From: Nonomuraea ceibae
GTDB taxonomy: Bacteria > Actinomycetota > Actinomycetes > Streptosporangiales > Streptosporangiaceae
Assembly: GCF_019396325.1 (NCBI RefSeq)
Contig: NZ_JAHKRO010000021.1
Location: 1-64,000 of the forward strand
Reading direction: 5' to 3'
DNA: 64,000 bases
Shown here: positions 26,218 through 35,794 of the stretch, in pieces
Layout of the letters: each line of letters begins with the position of its first letter
Numbering within the stretch: position 1 is the stretch's first letter
Translations under genes and position numbers: made by a program
The notes under the pieces: model-generated
What the model was told of the DNA's origin: nothing
The model's database searches: none
Seen by the model: the letters and a program-made list of their open reading frames with translations, nothing else

Positions 26218-28884
26218 CTAGAGCTGGTCGAGATCCAGGCGGGCCAGCTCGGTCCGGGAGGAGATGCCGAGCTTGGGGAATGCCTTGTAGAGGTGCTGTC
26301 CGACGGTGCGCGGGCTGAGGATCAGGTGGGCGGCGATGTCGCGGTTGGTGGCTCCGGTCGCGGCCAGTCGCACGACCTGTAGTTCTTGGGCGGTCAGCTG
26401 GGCGCCGGGGGCGGCGTGGCGGCGGGTGAGCGTCGCCTCGCCGGTAGCGCGCAGTTCGCCGGCCGCTCGATCTGCCCAGGGTCTGGCGTCCAGGCGTGCG
26501 AAGGCTTCCTGGGCGTGGCGTAGGTGTGGGCGCGCCTCGGCCTTGCGGCGGCGGCGGCGTAGCCACTCGCCGTAGGCCAGGTGTGTTCTGGCCTGCTCGT
26601 AGGGCTGGTCTGTCAGCTTGTGCAGGTCCAGCGCTCGGGTGAAGTGCTCTTCCGAGTCGTGGATCAGCGCGTGGCAGCGCGCGGCCAGGGCGCCCGCCCA
26701 TGCTTCGCCCGACAGCTCTGTCCAGCGCTGGAAGAGCGCCAGCGGCTCCAGCACCCGTTCCGGCGTGCCGAGCCGTACCGCGGCCTCGACCTCGTCGGCG
26801 ACGATCCTGGTGGAGAAGTGCGATGAGCCGCGGCGGCGCGCCTGGAGGCGGTCGAGCGCGGCCTGATCACGCCCCTGGGTCAGATCCAGCATGGCCAGCG
26901 CCCACGTCGCGAGCAGGCCCACGGCCCGGCCGCTGTGCGCGAGCGCGAACCTGACGCCGTCCTCGGCCACGGCGCGGCATCGCTCCTCGTCGCCTTCGAC
27001 GGCGGCCAGCCAGGCGAGGATGCCCCTCAGCCCGGTGGCGTGGTGCGCCTGGCCGGTGTCCAGAGCGATCTGGAGTCCGTCCGCGGCGTTGTCACGCGCC
27101 TCGCGGTGGCGCCCTGTCAGCAGCTGGCTGTAGGCGAGCTGGTCAAGGACGAAGGGCAGCAGCCGGATGCGGCCCTCGGCGCGGCATCGAGCGGCCAGGG
27201 AGGCAGACAGGCCGAGGGCATGATCGAGGCGTCCGGCGACGAAGACGGAATGGGCGGTGGTCAGCTGTTCCTCGATGCTGGATGGCGACGCTTGCCGAAG
27301 GTAGTCGCTCACCAGCGGGTATCCGGTCTCGAGATCGCCGTCGAGGACGAGGGCGAGCCCGCGGGTGACGCCGGCGAGGTCATTTCCCGGCGGAAGGGCG
27401 ACCCGGTCGAGCTGCCGTGCCGCCTCTGCGCTCAGCTCGGTGGCGCCCGCGAACCAGGCGTTGTGCGAGGCGGACACGAGCATGCGGGCGGCCGGCTGGG
27501 GGGCGAGCTCGGCGATGCGGGCGGCCCCTTGGATGAGGATGCGAGCCGCTTGCTGCGGTGAGCCCTCGTCGAACGCCGCCGCCGCTCTGACCTCGGCGAG
27601 CCGGGCCAGGGTCAGCGGGTCGTCGGTGAGCTGTTCGGCGCTCGTGCTCAGCTCCGCGGCCCGGCTGGGCTGGCCCGCTTCGCTGGCCGCTCCCGCCGCC
27701 GCGGCAAGCCGCCTGGCCTGGTGCTTCTGGTCGGCGCTGAGCTGTGCGGCGCGCTCGTAGGCCGCGGCCATGGCCGCGTAGCCGCTGCGGGCTCGGGCTC
27801 GTTCGGCCGAACGTTCCAGGGCGTCGGCGAGTTGCTCGTCGGGCCCGGTCGCCGCCACGGCCAGGTGCCAGGCTTGCCGGTCGCTGCTCACGGCCCCGGC
27901 CAGCGCCCGGTGGATCGCGCGGCGCTGCGAGGAGGGCTGCCCTTGGTAGGCGGCCGAGCGCAACAGCGGGTGGTGGAAGCGTACGAGACCGTTGGTGACC
28001 CTGACGAGCCCGGCCAGTTCAGCGGGCTCCAGCGCATCGGCGGGGATGCCGAGCGTGCCGGCCGCAGCCAGCACGATCCTCAGATCGCCGGTGTCCTCGG
28101 CGGCGGCCACCGCGAGCATTGTCCTGGTGGGTTCTGGGAGCCGGTGGACCCGTCCGGCGAAGGCCTCCCGGAGCCGCTTCGTGAGCGGGAGCGGTCCGCC
28201 GAATTCCAGTTCGCTCTCGCACGCCGCCCTGGACAGCTCGATGAGAGCCAGCGGGTTGCCGTCGGCCTCCTTGAGCACGCGCTCTCGCAGGTGTGCCGGG
28301 AGCCGGCCGTCGAGCAGCCGCTCGGCCTCCTCGCGGATCAGCCCGTGCAGGCGCAGCTCGTGCAGGCCGGCCGTGGGGACGTCCTCGTGGTCGTCACGGG
28401 CGGCGACCACGAGGGCGATCCCTTCGGAGCCCAGCCGCCGCGCCGCGAACAGCAGAGCGGAGACCGAGGCGTGGTCCAGCCACTGGGCGTCGTCGATGAG
28501 GCACAGCAGCGGGCGTTCTCCGGCCAGTTCCGACAGCAGGGTCAGTGCCGCCAGACCGACAAGGAATCTGTCGGTCTCCGTGACCTCCGCCAGCCCGAAC
28601 GCCCCGCGCAACGCCGCGGCCTGCGGGCCGGGAAGCGTGTCGAGCCTGCCCAGCACGGGCCGCAGCAGCAGGTGCAGGGCGGCGAACGGCAGTTCGGCCT
28701 CCATCTGCACGCCTGCCACACGCAGCACGTAAGCCTCGCCGGCCGCCTGTGCGGCGTAGTCGAGGAGCGCCGACTTGCCCATGCCGGGCGCAGCCTTGAT
28801 CACCAGAGCCCCGCTGCCGCCGGATCTTGCCTCGGCCAGGAGAGCCTCGATGACCCGGATCTCCTCCGCCCGCCCCTCCAACAT
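26218..28884 (-). CDS. LuxR-family large ATPase transcriptional regulator (LAL type)
   Basis: An 888-residue regulator. It begins MLEGRAEEIRVIEALLAEAR, with Walker A APGMGKSAL at about 32-40, Walker B PLLCLIDDAQWLDHA at about 124-138, and a long helical TPR-like region in the middle. It ends with a LuxR HTH (LTAQELQVVRLAATGATNRD and HLILSPRTVGQHLYKAFPKL) in the last 65 residues. The length matches the MalT/LAL family, which binds ATP and usually a small ligand and activates neighbouring genes. The unrecognised gene at 24779-26005 lies downstream on the same strand, 212 bases away, and the hydrolase at 29254 is divergent; either could be a target. Confidence 0.92.
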   Translation of the reverse strand: MLEGRAEEIRVIEALLAEARSGGSGALVIKAAPGMGKSALLDYAAQAAGEAYVLRVAGVQMEAELPFAALHLLLRPVLGRLDTLPGPQAAALRGAFGLAEVTETDRFLVGLAALTLLSELAGERPLLCLIDDAQWLDHASVSALLFAARRLGSEGIALVVAARDDHEDVPTAGLHELRLHGLIREEAERLLDGRLPAHLRERVLKEADGNPLALIELSRAACESELEFGGPLPLTKRLREAFAGRVHRLPEPTRTMLAVAAAEDTGDLRIVLAAAGTLGIPADALEPAELAGLVRVTNGLVRFHHPLLRSAAYQGQPSSQRRAIHRALAGAVSSDRQAWHLAVAATGPDEQLADALERSAERARARSGYAAMAAAYERAAQLSADQKHQARRLAAAAGAASEAGQPSRAAELSTSAEQLTDDPLTLARLAEVRAAAAFDEGSPQQAARILIQGAARIAELAPQPAARMLVSASHNAWFAGATELSAEAARQLDRVALPPGNDLAGVTRGLALVLDGDLETGYPLVSDYLRQASPSSIEEQLTTAHSVFVAGRLDHALGLSASLAARCRAEGRIRLLPFVLDQLAYSQLLTGRHREARDNAADGLQIALDTGQAHHATGLRGILAWLAAVEGDEERCRAVAEDGVRFALAHSGRAVGLLATWALAMLDLTQGRDQAALDRLQARRRGSSHFSTRIVADEVEAAVRLGTPERVLEPLALFQRWTELSGEAWAGALAARCHALIHDSEEHFTRALDLHKLTDQPYEQARTHLAYGEWLRRRRRKAEARPHLRHAQEAFARLDARPWADRAAGELRATGEATLTRRHAAPGAQLTAQELQVVRLAATGATNRDIAAHLILSPRTVGQHLYKAFPKLGISSRTELARLDLDQL

Positions 28885-28991
28885 CGCGCGTCCTTATGTA
28901 CCTATGACAGTTCGTGAGTCACTTTACTCATTCCTTCCACCGCGGCCGGATCTAGCGTTTCAGCCAGTCAATCCCTTCGAAGGAGTTCGGC

Positions 28992-29190
28992 ATGACCGCT
29001 GTGACCGCCCTGGTGACGGGCCCCACGCGTGTAATCGGCAAGGCGATCGCTGTAGGGCCGGCCCGCCGAGCGCCATGCACTAGCCCGCCAACGACCAGGT
29101 GCCCAGGCGAGCAGACCGGCGAGCGATGTTCATGATCCGCGCCGAGCCGGAGATGGCCACTGGCCTGGCGGACGGCACGATGACCGCCCT
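28992..29190 (+). pseudogene. Short-chain dehydrogenase remnant
   Basis: The ATG at 28992 follows a GAAGGAG ribosome site and reads MTAVTALVTGPTRVIGKAIA, an SDR first strand and glycine loop in which the TGxxxGIG pattern is partly changed. It then goes out of frame after about 25 codons and reaches a stop. The rest of the dehydrogenase is absent. The good ribosome site shows it was once a real gene at the head of a rightward unit that includes the hydrolase at 29254. Confidence 0.45.
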
Positions 29191-29253
29191 CAGCCGCTGG
29201 CCGCCACGAGGCTTACCAACCCCGATCACCACCCCACCACAGGAAAGGCACCA

Positions 29254-30075
29254 ATGATGTCTCCCGATGTACCCGTCCTCCGCGAAGGCGCCCGCCAGCG
29301 CGCCGCCGTGCGTCCCCCCGGCCCCGTAATGGCACACGTGGACGACATCCACGGGCCCGGCGGGCTCCCGCTGCGCCACTACCGGCCCTGCGAGCAGGCG
29401 CGTCCCCTCATGGTGTTCGCCCATGGCGGCGCGTTCGTCATGGGGGACCTGGACACCCATGACCGCACCTGCCGGCGCATCGCCGTCGCCTGCGACGTCG
29501 AGGTGCTTGCCGTCGACTACCGGCTCGCCCCCGAGCACCCCTACCCGGCAGCCATCGAGGACGTGACGGCGGTCCTGCGCTGGTCCCGCCCGGCGGCTGT
29601 GGCGGGCGACAGCGCGGGCGGCTACCTGGCGAGCATGGCCTGCCTACGGCTCCGCGACGCGGGCGACCCCTTACCCGCCGTACAGATGCTCATCTGTCCC
29701 AACACCGACCTGACGCTCTCGCACCCCAGCGTCATCGACAAGGGCACCGGCCACGCGCTGGACGCCGACTTCCTCGCCTGGGCCATCGCGCAATGGGCAC
29801 CGGATCCCGCCACCCGCGCCCCCGCCAGCCCGCTGCTGGCACCAGACCTGCACGGCATGCCCGACACTCTGATCGTGACAGCCGAGCATGACGCGCTGCG
29901 CGACGAGGGCGACGCCTACGCCCATCGCCTGGCACAAGCGGGTGTACGGGTGAGGCATCGGCAAGAACCCGGCCTGACGCACGGATTCATCCAGAACATG
30001 GATCTGACCTCCCCGGAGGCGGCCGCTGCCCACGACCGGCTGTTTCGCGACATCGCCTCCCTGATCCGCAGATGA
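29254..30075 (+). CDS. Alpha/beta hydrolase of the HSL (lipase/esterase) family
   Basis: A 273-residue hydrolase starting at an ATG preceded by AGGAAAGG. The oxyanion motif HGGAF (about 62-66), the nucleophile GDSAGG (about 115-120), the Asp of DTLIVTAEHDALRDE (about 205-219) and the His of GLTHGFIQNM (about 246-255) give the complete catalytic set. This places it with hormone-sensitive-lipase-like esterases such as those hydrolysing acetylated small molecules. The VDYRLAPEHPYPAA segment is also typical. It stands alone after the SDR remnant; its substrate cannot be told. Confidence 0.9.
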   Translation: MMSPDVPVLREGARQRAAVRPPGPVMAHVDDIHGPGGLPLRHYRPCEQARPLMVFAHGGAFVMGDLDTHDRTCRRIAVACDVEVLAVDYRLAPEHPYPAAIEDVTAVLRWSRPAAVAGDSAGGYLASMACLRLRDAGDPLPAVQMLICPNTDLTLSHPSVIDKGTGHALDADFLAWAIAQWAPDPATRAPASPLLAPDLHGMPDTLIVTAEHDALRDEGDAYAHRLAQAGVRVRHRQEPGLTHGFIQNMDLTSPEAAAAHDRLFRDIASLIRR

Positions 30076-30491
30076 GGGGCCACCGGCTGTGTCAGTCCAC
30101 TCTGCAGCACCTGGTCGCTGACGAGCGAACCACTGAGGAACCACTGACGAGCCACTGCCGAATTTCAGGCCAACTTAGGCCACCAGCACGTCCGGGCCTC
30201 GGCCGCTACATCCGACCTGGACAGGAGCCCTCCGCCCGCATCACCGCCGAAACGGATCCTGCTTTCTCCGGTCCGCAGCTGAACCCTCACGGACATTTTT
30301 CGCCTCAGCTGACCACCCGCGTGCCCGCAGTCGACCATGCGGTGTCGTGTCAGCGGCGGCTTCAGGACGGCAACGGGCCGGTATCAGAGTGACCGGCGAT
30401 CGTGGATGTCATGAACGGCCCAGCGCCTGAGAATCCTCAGGCCACGAACGGGCTCAGCAAGATCAGAACCATTCTGTAAAGGAGACTCATC
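30076..30491. other. Gene-free stretch with a small palindrome
   Basis: No frame has convincing coding composition. CCTGAG-AATC-CTCAGG (30426-30441) is a perfect palindrome about 50 bases before the serine hydrolase start and could be an operator. A Shine-Dalgarno AAAGGAG lies just before the next ATG. Confidence 0.4.
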
Positions 30492-31712
30492 ATGGGACAC
30501 AGCGACTTCACCGCGACGGGGTTGCGCAGGCTGCGTGAGGTGCTGGCGCGGCATGTCGATTCCGGGAAGATCCCCGGACTTGTCGCTCTGGTCAGCCGCG
30601 GCGGCCGGACGCACGTGGAGGCGATCGGCACGATGCGCCATGACGGTGGCGCGCCGATGCGCCGCGACACGATCTTCCGGATGGCTTCCACGTCCAAGCC
30701 GGTCACGATCGCGGCGGCGATGGTGCTGCTGGACGAATGCCGGCTGCGGCTGGACGACCCGGTGGATGCGTGGCTGCCGGAACTGGCCGACCGGCGCGTG
30801 CTGAAGCGGATCGACGGCCCGCTGGACGACACCGTGCCGGCCCGGCGGCCGATCATCGTGCGGGACGTGCTGGCCTCCACGTTCGGGCTGGGCATGGACA
30901 TGACGGCGCTGGGCACGCCGATCCTGAACGCGATCTTCGAGCGGGGCCTGACGCCGAACCTGCCGGTGGAGGTTCCCGAGCAGGACGAGTGGATGCGCCG
31001 CCTGGGCGAGCTGCCGCTCATGCACCAGCCCGGCGAGCAGTGGCAGTACCAGATCAGCAGCGACCTGGTCGGCGTGCTCGTCTCCCGGGTCACCGGTCAG
31101 TCGTTCGAGGAGTTCCTGCGCGAGCGGATCTTCGAGCCTCTCGGCATGACCGACACCGGCTTCCACGTGCCCGCCGACCAGCTCGACCGGCTCCCGGACC
31201 TGTACGCCCCCGACCCGGCCACCGGCGAGTTCCTCGTCTGGGACCAGGCCAAGGGCGGACGGTGGAGCGAGGCGCCGGCGTTCCAGGGGGGCGGCGGCGG
31301 GCTGGTCTCCACCGCCGACGACTACCACGCCTACTTCCAGATGCTGCTCAACGGCGGCACCCACCGGGGCAAGCGGATTCTGTCGCGGCCCGCCGTCGAA
31401 CTGATGACCACCAACCGGCTCACCCCCGAGCAGAACGCCGCCCGTACCACCCTGGCCCGCAACGCCGTGCACATCTCCTTCGGCCAGGGCCAGCAGGGTG
31501 GCTGGGGCTATGGCATGGCGGTGCGCACCTACCGCGGCGACTACGCGCCGATCGGCCAGTTCGGCTGGGACGGCGGGGCCGGCACCTCGGCCTACGCCGA
31601 CCCGGCCAACCAGCTGACCGGCATCCTGCTCACCCAGGTCGGCTACTCGGTCCCGAACCCGGCCCACCTGATGAACGACTTCTGGACCACCCTCTACCAA
31701 GCCATCGACTGA
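30492..31712 (+). CDS. Serine hydrolase, beta-lactamase class C-like
   Basis: A 406-residue protein with AAAGGAGA 8 bases before the ATG. The SxxK motif is STSK at 66-69 (IFRMASTSKPVTIAAAM), the Tyr-x-Ser/Asn motif is probably YQIS near 181, and a WGYGMAVRTY / GWDGGAGTSAYADP stretch lies where the third box (HxG/KTG-like) is expected. Family members are penicillin-binding-like esterases, D-aminopeptidases or EstB-type esterases. There is no signal peptide, so it is probably cytoplasmic and more likely an esterase than a beta-lactamase. It is not visibly coupled to its neighbours. Confidence 0.88.
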   Translation: MGHSDFTATGLRRLREVLARHVDSGKIPGLVALVSRGGRTHVEAIGTMRHDGGAPMRRDTIFRMASTSKPVTIAAAMVLLDECRLRLDDPVDAWLPELADRRVLKRIDGPLDDTVPARRPIIVRDVLASTFGLGMDMTALGTPILNAIFERGLTPNLPVEVPEQDEWMRRLGELPLMHQPGEQWQYQISSDLVGVLVSRVTGQSFEEFLRERIFEPLGMTDTGFHVPADQLDRLPDLYAPDPATGEFLVWDQAKGGRWSEAPAFQGGGGGLVSTADDYHAYFQMLLNGGTHRGKRILSRPAVELMTTNRLTPEQNAARTTLARNAVHISFGQGQQGGWGYGMAVRTYRGDYAPIGQFGWDGGAGTSAYADPANQLTGILLTQVGYSVPNPAHLMNDFWTTLYQAID

Positions 31713-31899
31713 CACCGAGCCCGCGCCCGGTATGGCCTCAACCTCACGGCCAGCCTCTGACGGCCGAACCTCGATGTCTGCGCGCGGGGTTGGGCTTGGC
31801 CCGGCCTCAGCAATCGAGATTCTCCGGGCACCACCGGTACGCATTCACCATTCGCCCATTCGGTTGAACATCAGAACAGCTTCGAAGGAGCACACCGCC

Positions 31900-32307
31900 A
31901 TGACCATCACGCTGACCGACCAGGACAAGCTCACCCTGCGCACCGCCGCCTACGGTGCCATCACACTGATGGCCGCCGCCGATGCCACCGGCAAGCCCCA
32001 CAAGGCCGTCACCGAGGGCTCCATCGCCTTGTCCTCTGCCACTGGGCTGGTTGGGCACGTGCTCGCCAAGTATCCCAAGGACATCACGCTGGACCGCAAG
32101 TCGGTAGCCGCCATCGCTGACCAGGTGCTGCCCGCCCTGACCGCAACCGTGAGCCTGCTCACGGAGCACGATCCGGCAGAGGCCGACAACTTCCGCCGCA
32201 CCGTCCTCATTGCCGTCGCAGCAGCCACCCACACCCACCGGGGCCGGCCCAGCCCCGCCGTGGGGGACATGACCCGCAAGATCACCGAAGCCCTCGGCGC
32301 AGCTTGA
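31900..32307 (+). CDS. Small conserved hypothetical protein
   Basis: The ATG at 31900 follows CGAAGGAGC at good spacing and gives 135 residues: MTITLTDQDKLTLRTAAYGA, then a helical Ala-rich core and MTRKITEALGAA at the end. It has clean composition and no transmembrane segment. The family appears conserved in actinomycetes, but I cannot name it. It lies 187 bases after the serine hydrolase and is closed by two tandem perfect hairpins. Confidence 0.65.
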   Translation: MTITLTDQDKLTLRTAAYGAITLMAAADATGKPHKAVTEGSIALSSATGLVGHVLAKYPKDITLDRKSVAAIADQVLPALTATVSLLTEHDPAEADNFRRTVLIAVAAATHTHRGRPSPAVGDMTRKITEALGAA

Positions 32308-32333
32308 TGGGGTCTCGACCCGCGCAGCTACCC

Positions 32334-32407
32334 CTCGTCACAGGGGTCTGGCCCCTGTGACGAGCGGCCATGGCGCGCCTGGCAAGGGGGCAGCCCCTTG
32401 CCAGGCG
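32334..32407. terminator. Two tandem perfect hairpins
   Basis: Hairpin one is CTCGTCACAGGGG (32334-32346) against CCCCTGTGACGAG (32352-32364). Hairpin two is CGCCTGGCAAGGGG (32376-32389) against CCCCTTGCCAGGCG (32394-32407). Both are perfect, with loops of 5 and 4 bases, and lie 27 bases after the stop of the small gene. Their GGGG/CCCC tops are alike, so they may be a duplicated terminator of the T-less actinomycete type, or ends of the following transposon remnant. Confidence 0.55.
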
Positions 32408-32479
32408 GGTCCGACCTCTGATGCCTTGCCATCGACGCCGCTGACAGCACTGTGACCTGCCCGGCTGGGCACCGGGCCC

Positions 32480-33020
32480 GTTGTCGGCGACGTCAGGTCG
32501 AAAATCCCCCGCCAAGCGTTCTTCACCCGCCACTACAAGGGGGACTCTTCCCAGATCAGGGCGCCGAGGGGCGAATACCGGCCCGTCGCAGGTCGGCAGA
32601 GGGCGAGCCGGCACCCAGCATCAGCTGGTCATCGAGGCCCACCGGTATCCCACTGGCATCCCACTGGCCGTCATCGTGACCGGCGCCAACCGCAACGACG
32701 TCACTCAATTACGCTGCTGCTGGACGCCATTCCCAAGGTGCGCAGCAAGCGCGGTTGACCCCGCCGGCGTCCCGATGTGGTCCTCGCCGACCGAGGCTAC
32801 GACCATGACACCTACCGCGCCTTGGTGCGCGAGCTGCAGATCCGCCCACTGGTCGCCCGACGCGGCACCGAACACGGCTCGGGCCTGGGCAACAACGTTG
32901 GGTCGTGGTGCAGACCTTCGCCCTGCTGCACGCTTTCCGTCGCCAGCGCATCAGCTGGGAAGTCCGCGTCGACATCCACGAAGCCTTCCTCAAGCTGGCC
33001 TGCGCTCGTTTCCTGAGCCC
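32480..33020 (+). pseudogene. IS5-family transposase, frameshifted
   Basis: In one frame the reading is RGANTGPSQVGRGRAGTQHQ and PTGIPLAVIVTGANRNDVTQ, the central part of IS5 transposases. A shift near 32,710 leads into LLLDAIPKVRS, an in-frame stop, and VVLADRGYDHDTYRALVREL with PLVARRGTEHGSGLG; another shift near 32,900 leads into VVVQTFALLHAFRRQRISWE and DIHEAFLKLAC. The ADRGYD segment holds a catalytic Asp. With at least two shifts and a stop the copy is dead. Confidence 0.8.
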
Positions 33021-33403
33021 GGCGGTACGGGGTGCTGCGTCGCACGCCGGACTCACCCCGTCTCCTGTCTGCTTCCCGTTCGAGGGACGAGGCCTCCATG
33101 CGCTGACGCCGTTGTCCTTCCCCCGCCGCCGCCAAGTGGGCGCTAACAAGCCCTTGCCCCCGGCGCCGGTTTGCCAGAGGCGGACGTACGCGAACCGCGG
33201 CCTCTTGCCGCTGGAGGGCTTGCGGACGTCGCGGCGCTAATGGCTCGGTCGTTGATCGTGACCGATGGTCCAGACCGTCTCGTCCGAGACAAGCCAGCGG
33301 GCCAGCCGCGCTGCGTCTTCTGGCTGGCCCCACCGCCCTGCGGGCATGGTGTGGGTGGCCGCTGGCCCCACTACTTGCCGACGCCGCCGGGTGATGAAGA
33401 AAC
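33021..33403. other. No supported gene
   Basis: Readings on both strands here are Arg/Pro-rich or short. A minus-strand piece LARWLVSDETVWTIGHDQRP near 33,260-33,330 looks protein-like, but is too short and isolated to name. Confidence 0.3.
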
Positions 33404-33808
33404 TCAGACCAGGACCTCGGCGATCGCGGCCTGGTCCTGGTACTCGCGCCAGTGCACGATGTGCCCCTCCTTGGCGCGCAGAACCACCACGAACGCGGCC
33501 TGGGCTCGCGTGTCGCTTTCGGGGATGGTGGCCACCATCTGGTACTCGGCGATGATCACCTCCGGGTCAGCAGTCTCGTGGATCATCACGTCCCGGAACT
33601 CCTCGAACGTGATGGGGAGGGCCTGGCGGCCCGCCCGGGTCATGGCCACGACATTCTCGCGGCCCTCGATCCTGCGGTGTCCGGCGCGAGCGAACGGCTG
33701 CTCCACAACGACGTTGTCGGCCAGCATTTCCTCGTCCAGGCCGTCCTGTCCGGAGAGGACGTTGCTCTGGAAGCGGGCAAAGAGATCTCGCGGGGTGTGC
33801 GCGGACAT
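33404..33808 (-). CDS. SnoaL-like/NTF2-fold protein
   Basis: A 134-residue protein starting MSAHTPRDLFARFQSNVLSG. The pattern (N-terminal helix, then VVVEQPFARAGHRRIEGREN, then beta strands ending VVVLRAKEGHIVHWREYQDQ) is that of SnoaL-like or NTF2-fold enzymes: small polyketide cyclases, isomerases or binding proteins. It is divergent from the TetR gene at 33895 across a 86-base region with two palindromes, so it is very probably the repressor's target. Its substrate is unknown. Confidence 0.85.
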   Translation of the reverse strand: MSAHTPRDLFARFQSNVLSGQDGLDEEMLADNVVVEQPFARAGHRRIEGRENVVAMTRAGRQALPITFEEFRDVMIHETADPEVIIAEYQMVATIPESDTRAQAAFVVVLRAKEGHIVHWREYQDQAAIAEVLV

Positions 33809-33833
33809 GGGTTCCCTTCGGAGTGAGCTAAAA

Positions 33834-33876
33834 TGAGTTAACGACTCATGTTCAAAATATGAGTCTCGGACTCATC
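33834..33876. promoter_or_regulatory. Two tandem TetR-type operators
   Basis: ATGAGTTAACGACTCAT (33834-33850) and ATGAGTCTCGGACTCAT (33860-33876) are two 17-bp palindromes of the form ATGAGT-N5-ACTCAT, offset by 26 bases, in the gap between the divergent SnoaL-like and TetR genes. This is the expected layout for autoregulation plus repression of the partner. Confidence 0.8.
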
Positions 33877-33894
33877 TTGTCAACGAGTGGACGA

Positions 33895-34455
33895 ATGACG
33901 CCTAGCAAGCCCATGCGCGCCGATGCCCGGCGCAACCGAGCCCGCATCCTCGCCGCCGCCGAACAGGTGTTCGCCGAACGAGGGGCCTCCGCGTCCACCG
34001 AGGAGGTCGCTGCCCGCGCCGGCGTCGCCATCGGGACGGTATTCCGTCACTTCCCCGCCAAACGCGACCTCCTCGCCGCGATCATGAAGGATCTGCGGCA
34101 GCGTCTCATCGACAAGGCGGCGGCCCTTATCGCCGACGGTGACCCCGCGACCGCCTTCTACGAATACTTCACGTTCCTCGTCGGAAGCTCAGCCAGGATC
34201 GGCGCCGTTGTGAGCCTCCTTGCCGAGGACGGCACATCCATGGAGCCAGGCGAACAGATCATGGCGCTCAACCACACCTTCGGCACGCTACTGGAGGCAG
34301 CGCGGGAGGCCGGGACCGTCCGCCCCGACGTCCGCCTCGACGAGGTCATGGCTATCCTCGCCGCCACTACTCACGGCGCACTGGCTACCGCCTGGCCCGA
34401 CGACCTCCGCCACCGAACGGTGGCCTTGCTCCTGGACGCCTTCCGCCCCCGCTGA
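33895..34455 (+). CDS. TetR-family repressor
   Basis: The ATG at 33895 gives 186 residues; an upstream Met (33859) lies within the second operator and is disfavoured. The HTH is ARILAAAEQVFAERGASAST followed by EEVAARAGVAIGTVFRHFPA (about 16-52), typical for TetR. The C-terminal ligand domain is of the kind that regulates divergent small enzyme genes. It most likely represses the SnoaL-like gene and itself through the two palindromes. Confidence 0.9.
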   Translation: MTPSKPMRADARRNRARILAAAEQVFAERGASASTEEVAARAGVAIGTVFRHFPAKRDLLAAIMKDLRQRLIDKAAALIADGDPATAFYEYFTFLVGSSARIGAVVSLLAEDGTSMEPGEQIMALNHTFGTLLEAAREAGTVRPDVRLDEVMAILAATTHGALATAWPDDLRHRTVALLLDAFRPR

Positions 34456-34555
34456 AGTTCGTCGCAACTCGGTGAGGACCGCATCGTTGACCCGAGGAGA
34501 TTCTGGCGAGGACGGCACTGTGACGTCCGTGGAACCACCGGGAGTGACTGCCAGC

Positions 34556-35200
34556 TCATGTGAGGCTCGAGCTTGGGTCGAGGCCGGTCAGGTCGGCGGA
34601 CGCAGCCCACAGGCGCGCCGCCAGTACGGGGTCGGCCAGGTGACCTCGGACGGGTTCGAGGGTGGGCAGGCCACGGATCCCGAACACCCGAGGCCCCCAG
34701 AGCTGGCCACCGCGTACGGACGGGTCGAGGACCGCCCGGACGGCGGGCCAGGCGGCGGCCTCCTTGCTCTGCAGGAGCAGACCGGCCGGCAGGCCGCGCA
34801 GTCGTTCGCCGGCCGTTCGGACACGGACCGGCGGACGTGAGGGGGTGAGGGAGTCGAGCGCGCCGCCAGGATGGGTGACCACGCTCAGCGTCGTGCTGCC
34901 CGCGGCGCGCAGGCGGCGCTCGAGTTCGAAGCCGAAGAGCATCTGCGCGAGCTTGGACCGTACGTAGGTGCGCTTCGGCCGGTAGCCGCGCATGCTCTGG
35001 AGATCGTCAAGATCCAAGCTTTCGGACTTCGCCGTGAAGCTGCCGGTGGTGACGACGCGGCCGGCGGGTGCAGCCGCGAGCAGGGGTGCGAGCCACGAGA
35101 CCAGCGCGAAGTGCCCCAGATGGTTGGTGGCGAACATCAGCTCGTTGCCGTCCCCGCTCTCGCGCTGTGGCGGATCGTTGAGCAGCACGCTGATGGCCGA
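34556..35200 (-). pseudogene. SDR (retinol-dehydrogenase-like), N-terminus lost
   Basis: Minus-strand reading: NELMFATNHLGHFALVSWLA, GRVVTTGSFTAKSESLDLDD, YRPKRTYVRSKLAQMLFGFE (with the YxxxK active site) and VVTHPGGALDSLTPSR. This is the C-terminal two thirds of a retinol-dehydrogenase-like SDR of about 300 residues. The nucleotide-binding TGxxxGxG part and the NNAG motif are absent: the sequence before NELMF is Pro/Arg-rich and the place of NNAG reads LLNDPP. A start near 35338 exists but would not restore the Rossmann fold. It is therefore scored as truncated. Confidence 0.7.
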
Positions 35201-35338
35201 CCGCCTGACCGGTGCCTTTGGCGGGGCCGGGACCGCCGGGGCCGTCGGCACTGGCAACGGCCTGCACCTGATCCACCACCTGTGTGAGAAGGTGAAGCTT
35301 GACCACCCTGGCGGCCGTCCTTGGCTACGTCTGCACAT

Positions 35339-35794
35339 GTGCTACCAGCCTGCCTCGCATAGGGAGACAGTGGAGCCTGGCTCCCTATGCCAGCCGGGCG
35401 GAATCGGCAGGAGAAGACACTTCGGAGTGACGCCCGCCGCATCCACCGCGCGGCTGAGCACCGGTGCCGCCTCATCGGGCACGGCGAACCTGCAGCGGCC
35501 GCCGCAGGTTTGCCTGAACCAGTGGCGGCAAGCTCAGCGGTCCGCGGCTGAGTTCAGCCCTCAAAGGGTCCACCCATGCCACGTGGGGATGTCGGCAACC
35601 GCGGCGCCTGCAGGCAGAGACTGGGGGCTGGAAAGGTCGCTGTTCGATTCACGAACGGTCTCGTTGAACGTGAGTGCAGTGCGTTGAGGCGGTGGTGACG
35701 ATGAGATCGCCGGTGGAAGGTCACGTCCACGGACGTGGTGTATGAATCGGCCTCCTTGTGGTCCTGTTTCTGCAGGTTAAGCGGTGAGTGTCTG
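35339..35794. other. Gene-free stretch with a 10-bp hairpin
   Basis: No frame is convincing. GCATAGGGAG (35357-35366) pairs perfectly with CTCCCTATGC (35381-35390) across a 14-base loop and may be a terminator or the end of a lost element. Confidence 0.4.

Noticed and set aside
27721..28917. A 398-codon plus-strand frame across the LuxR-type regulator
   Set aside because: It is the complement of a gene with Walker and HTH motifs, and is Arg/Gly/Gln-rich without domains.
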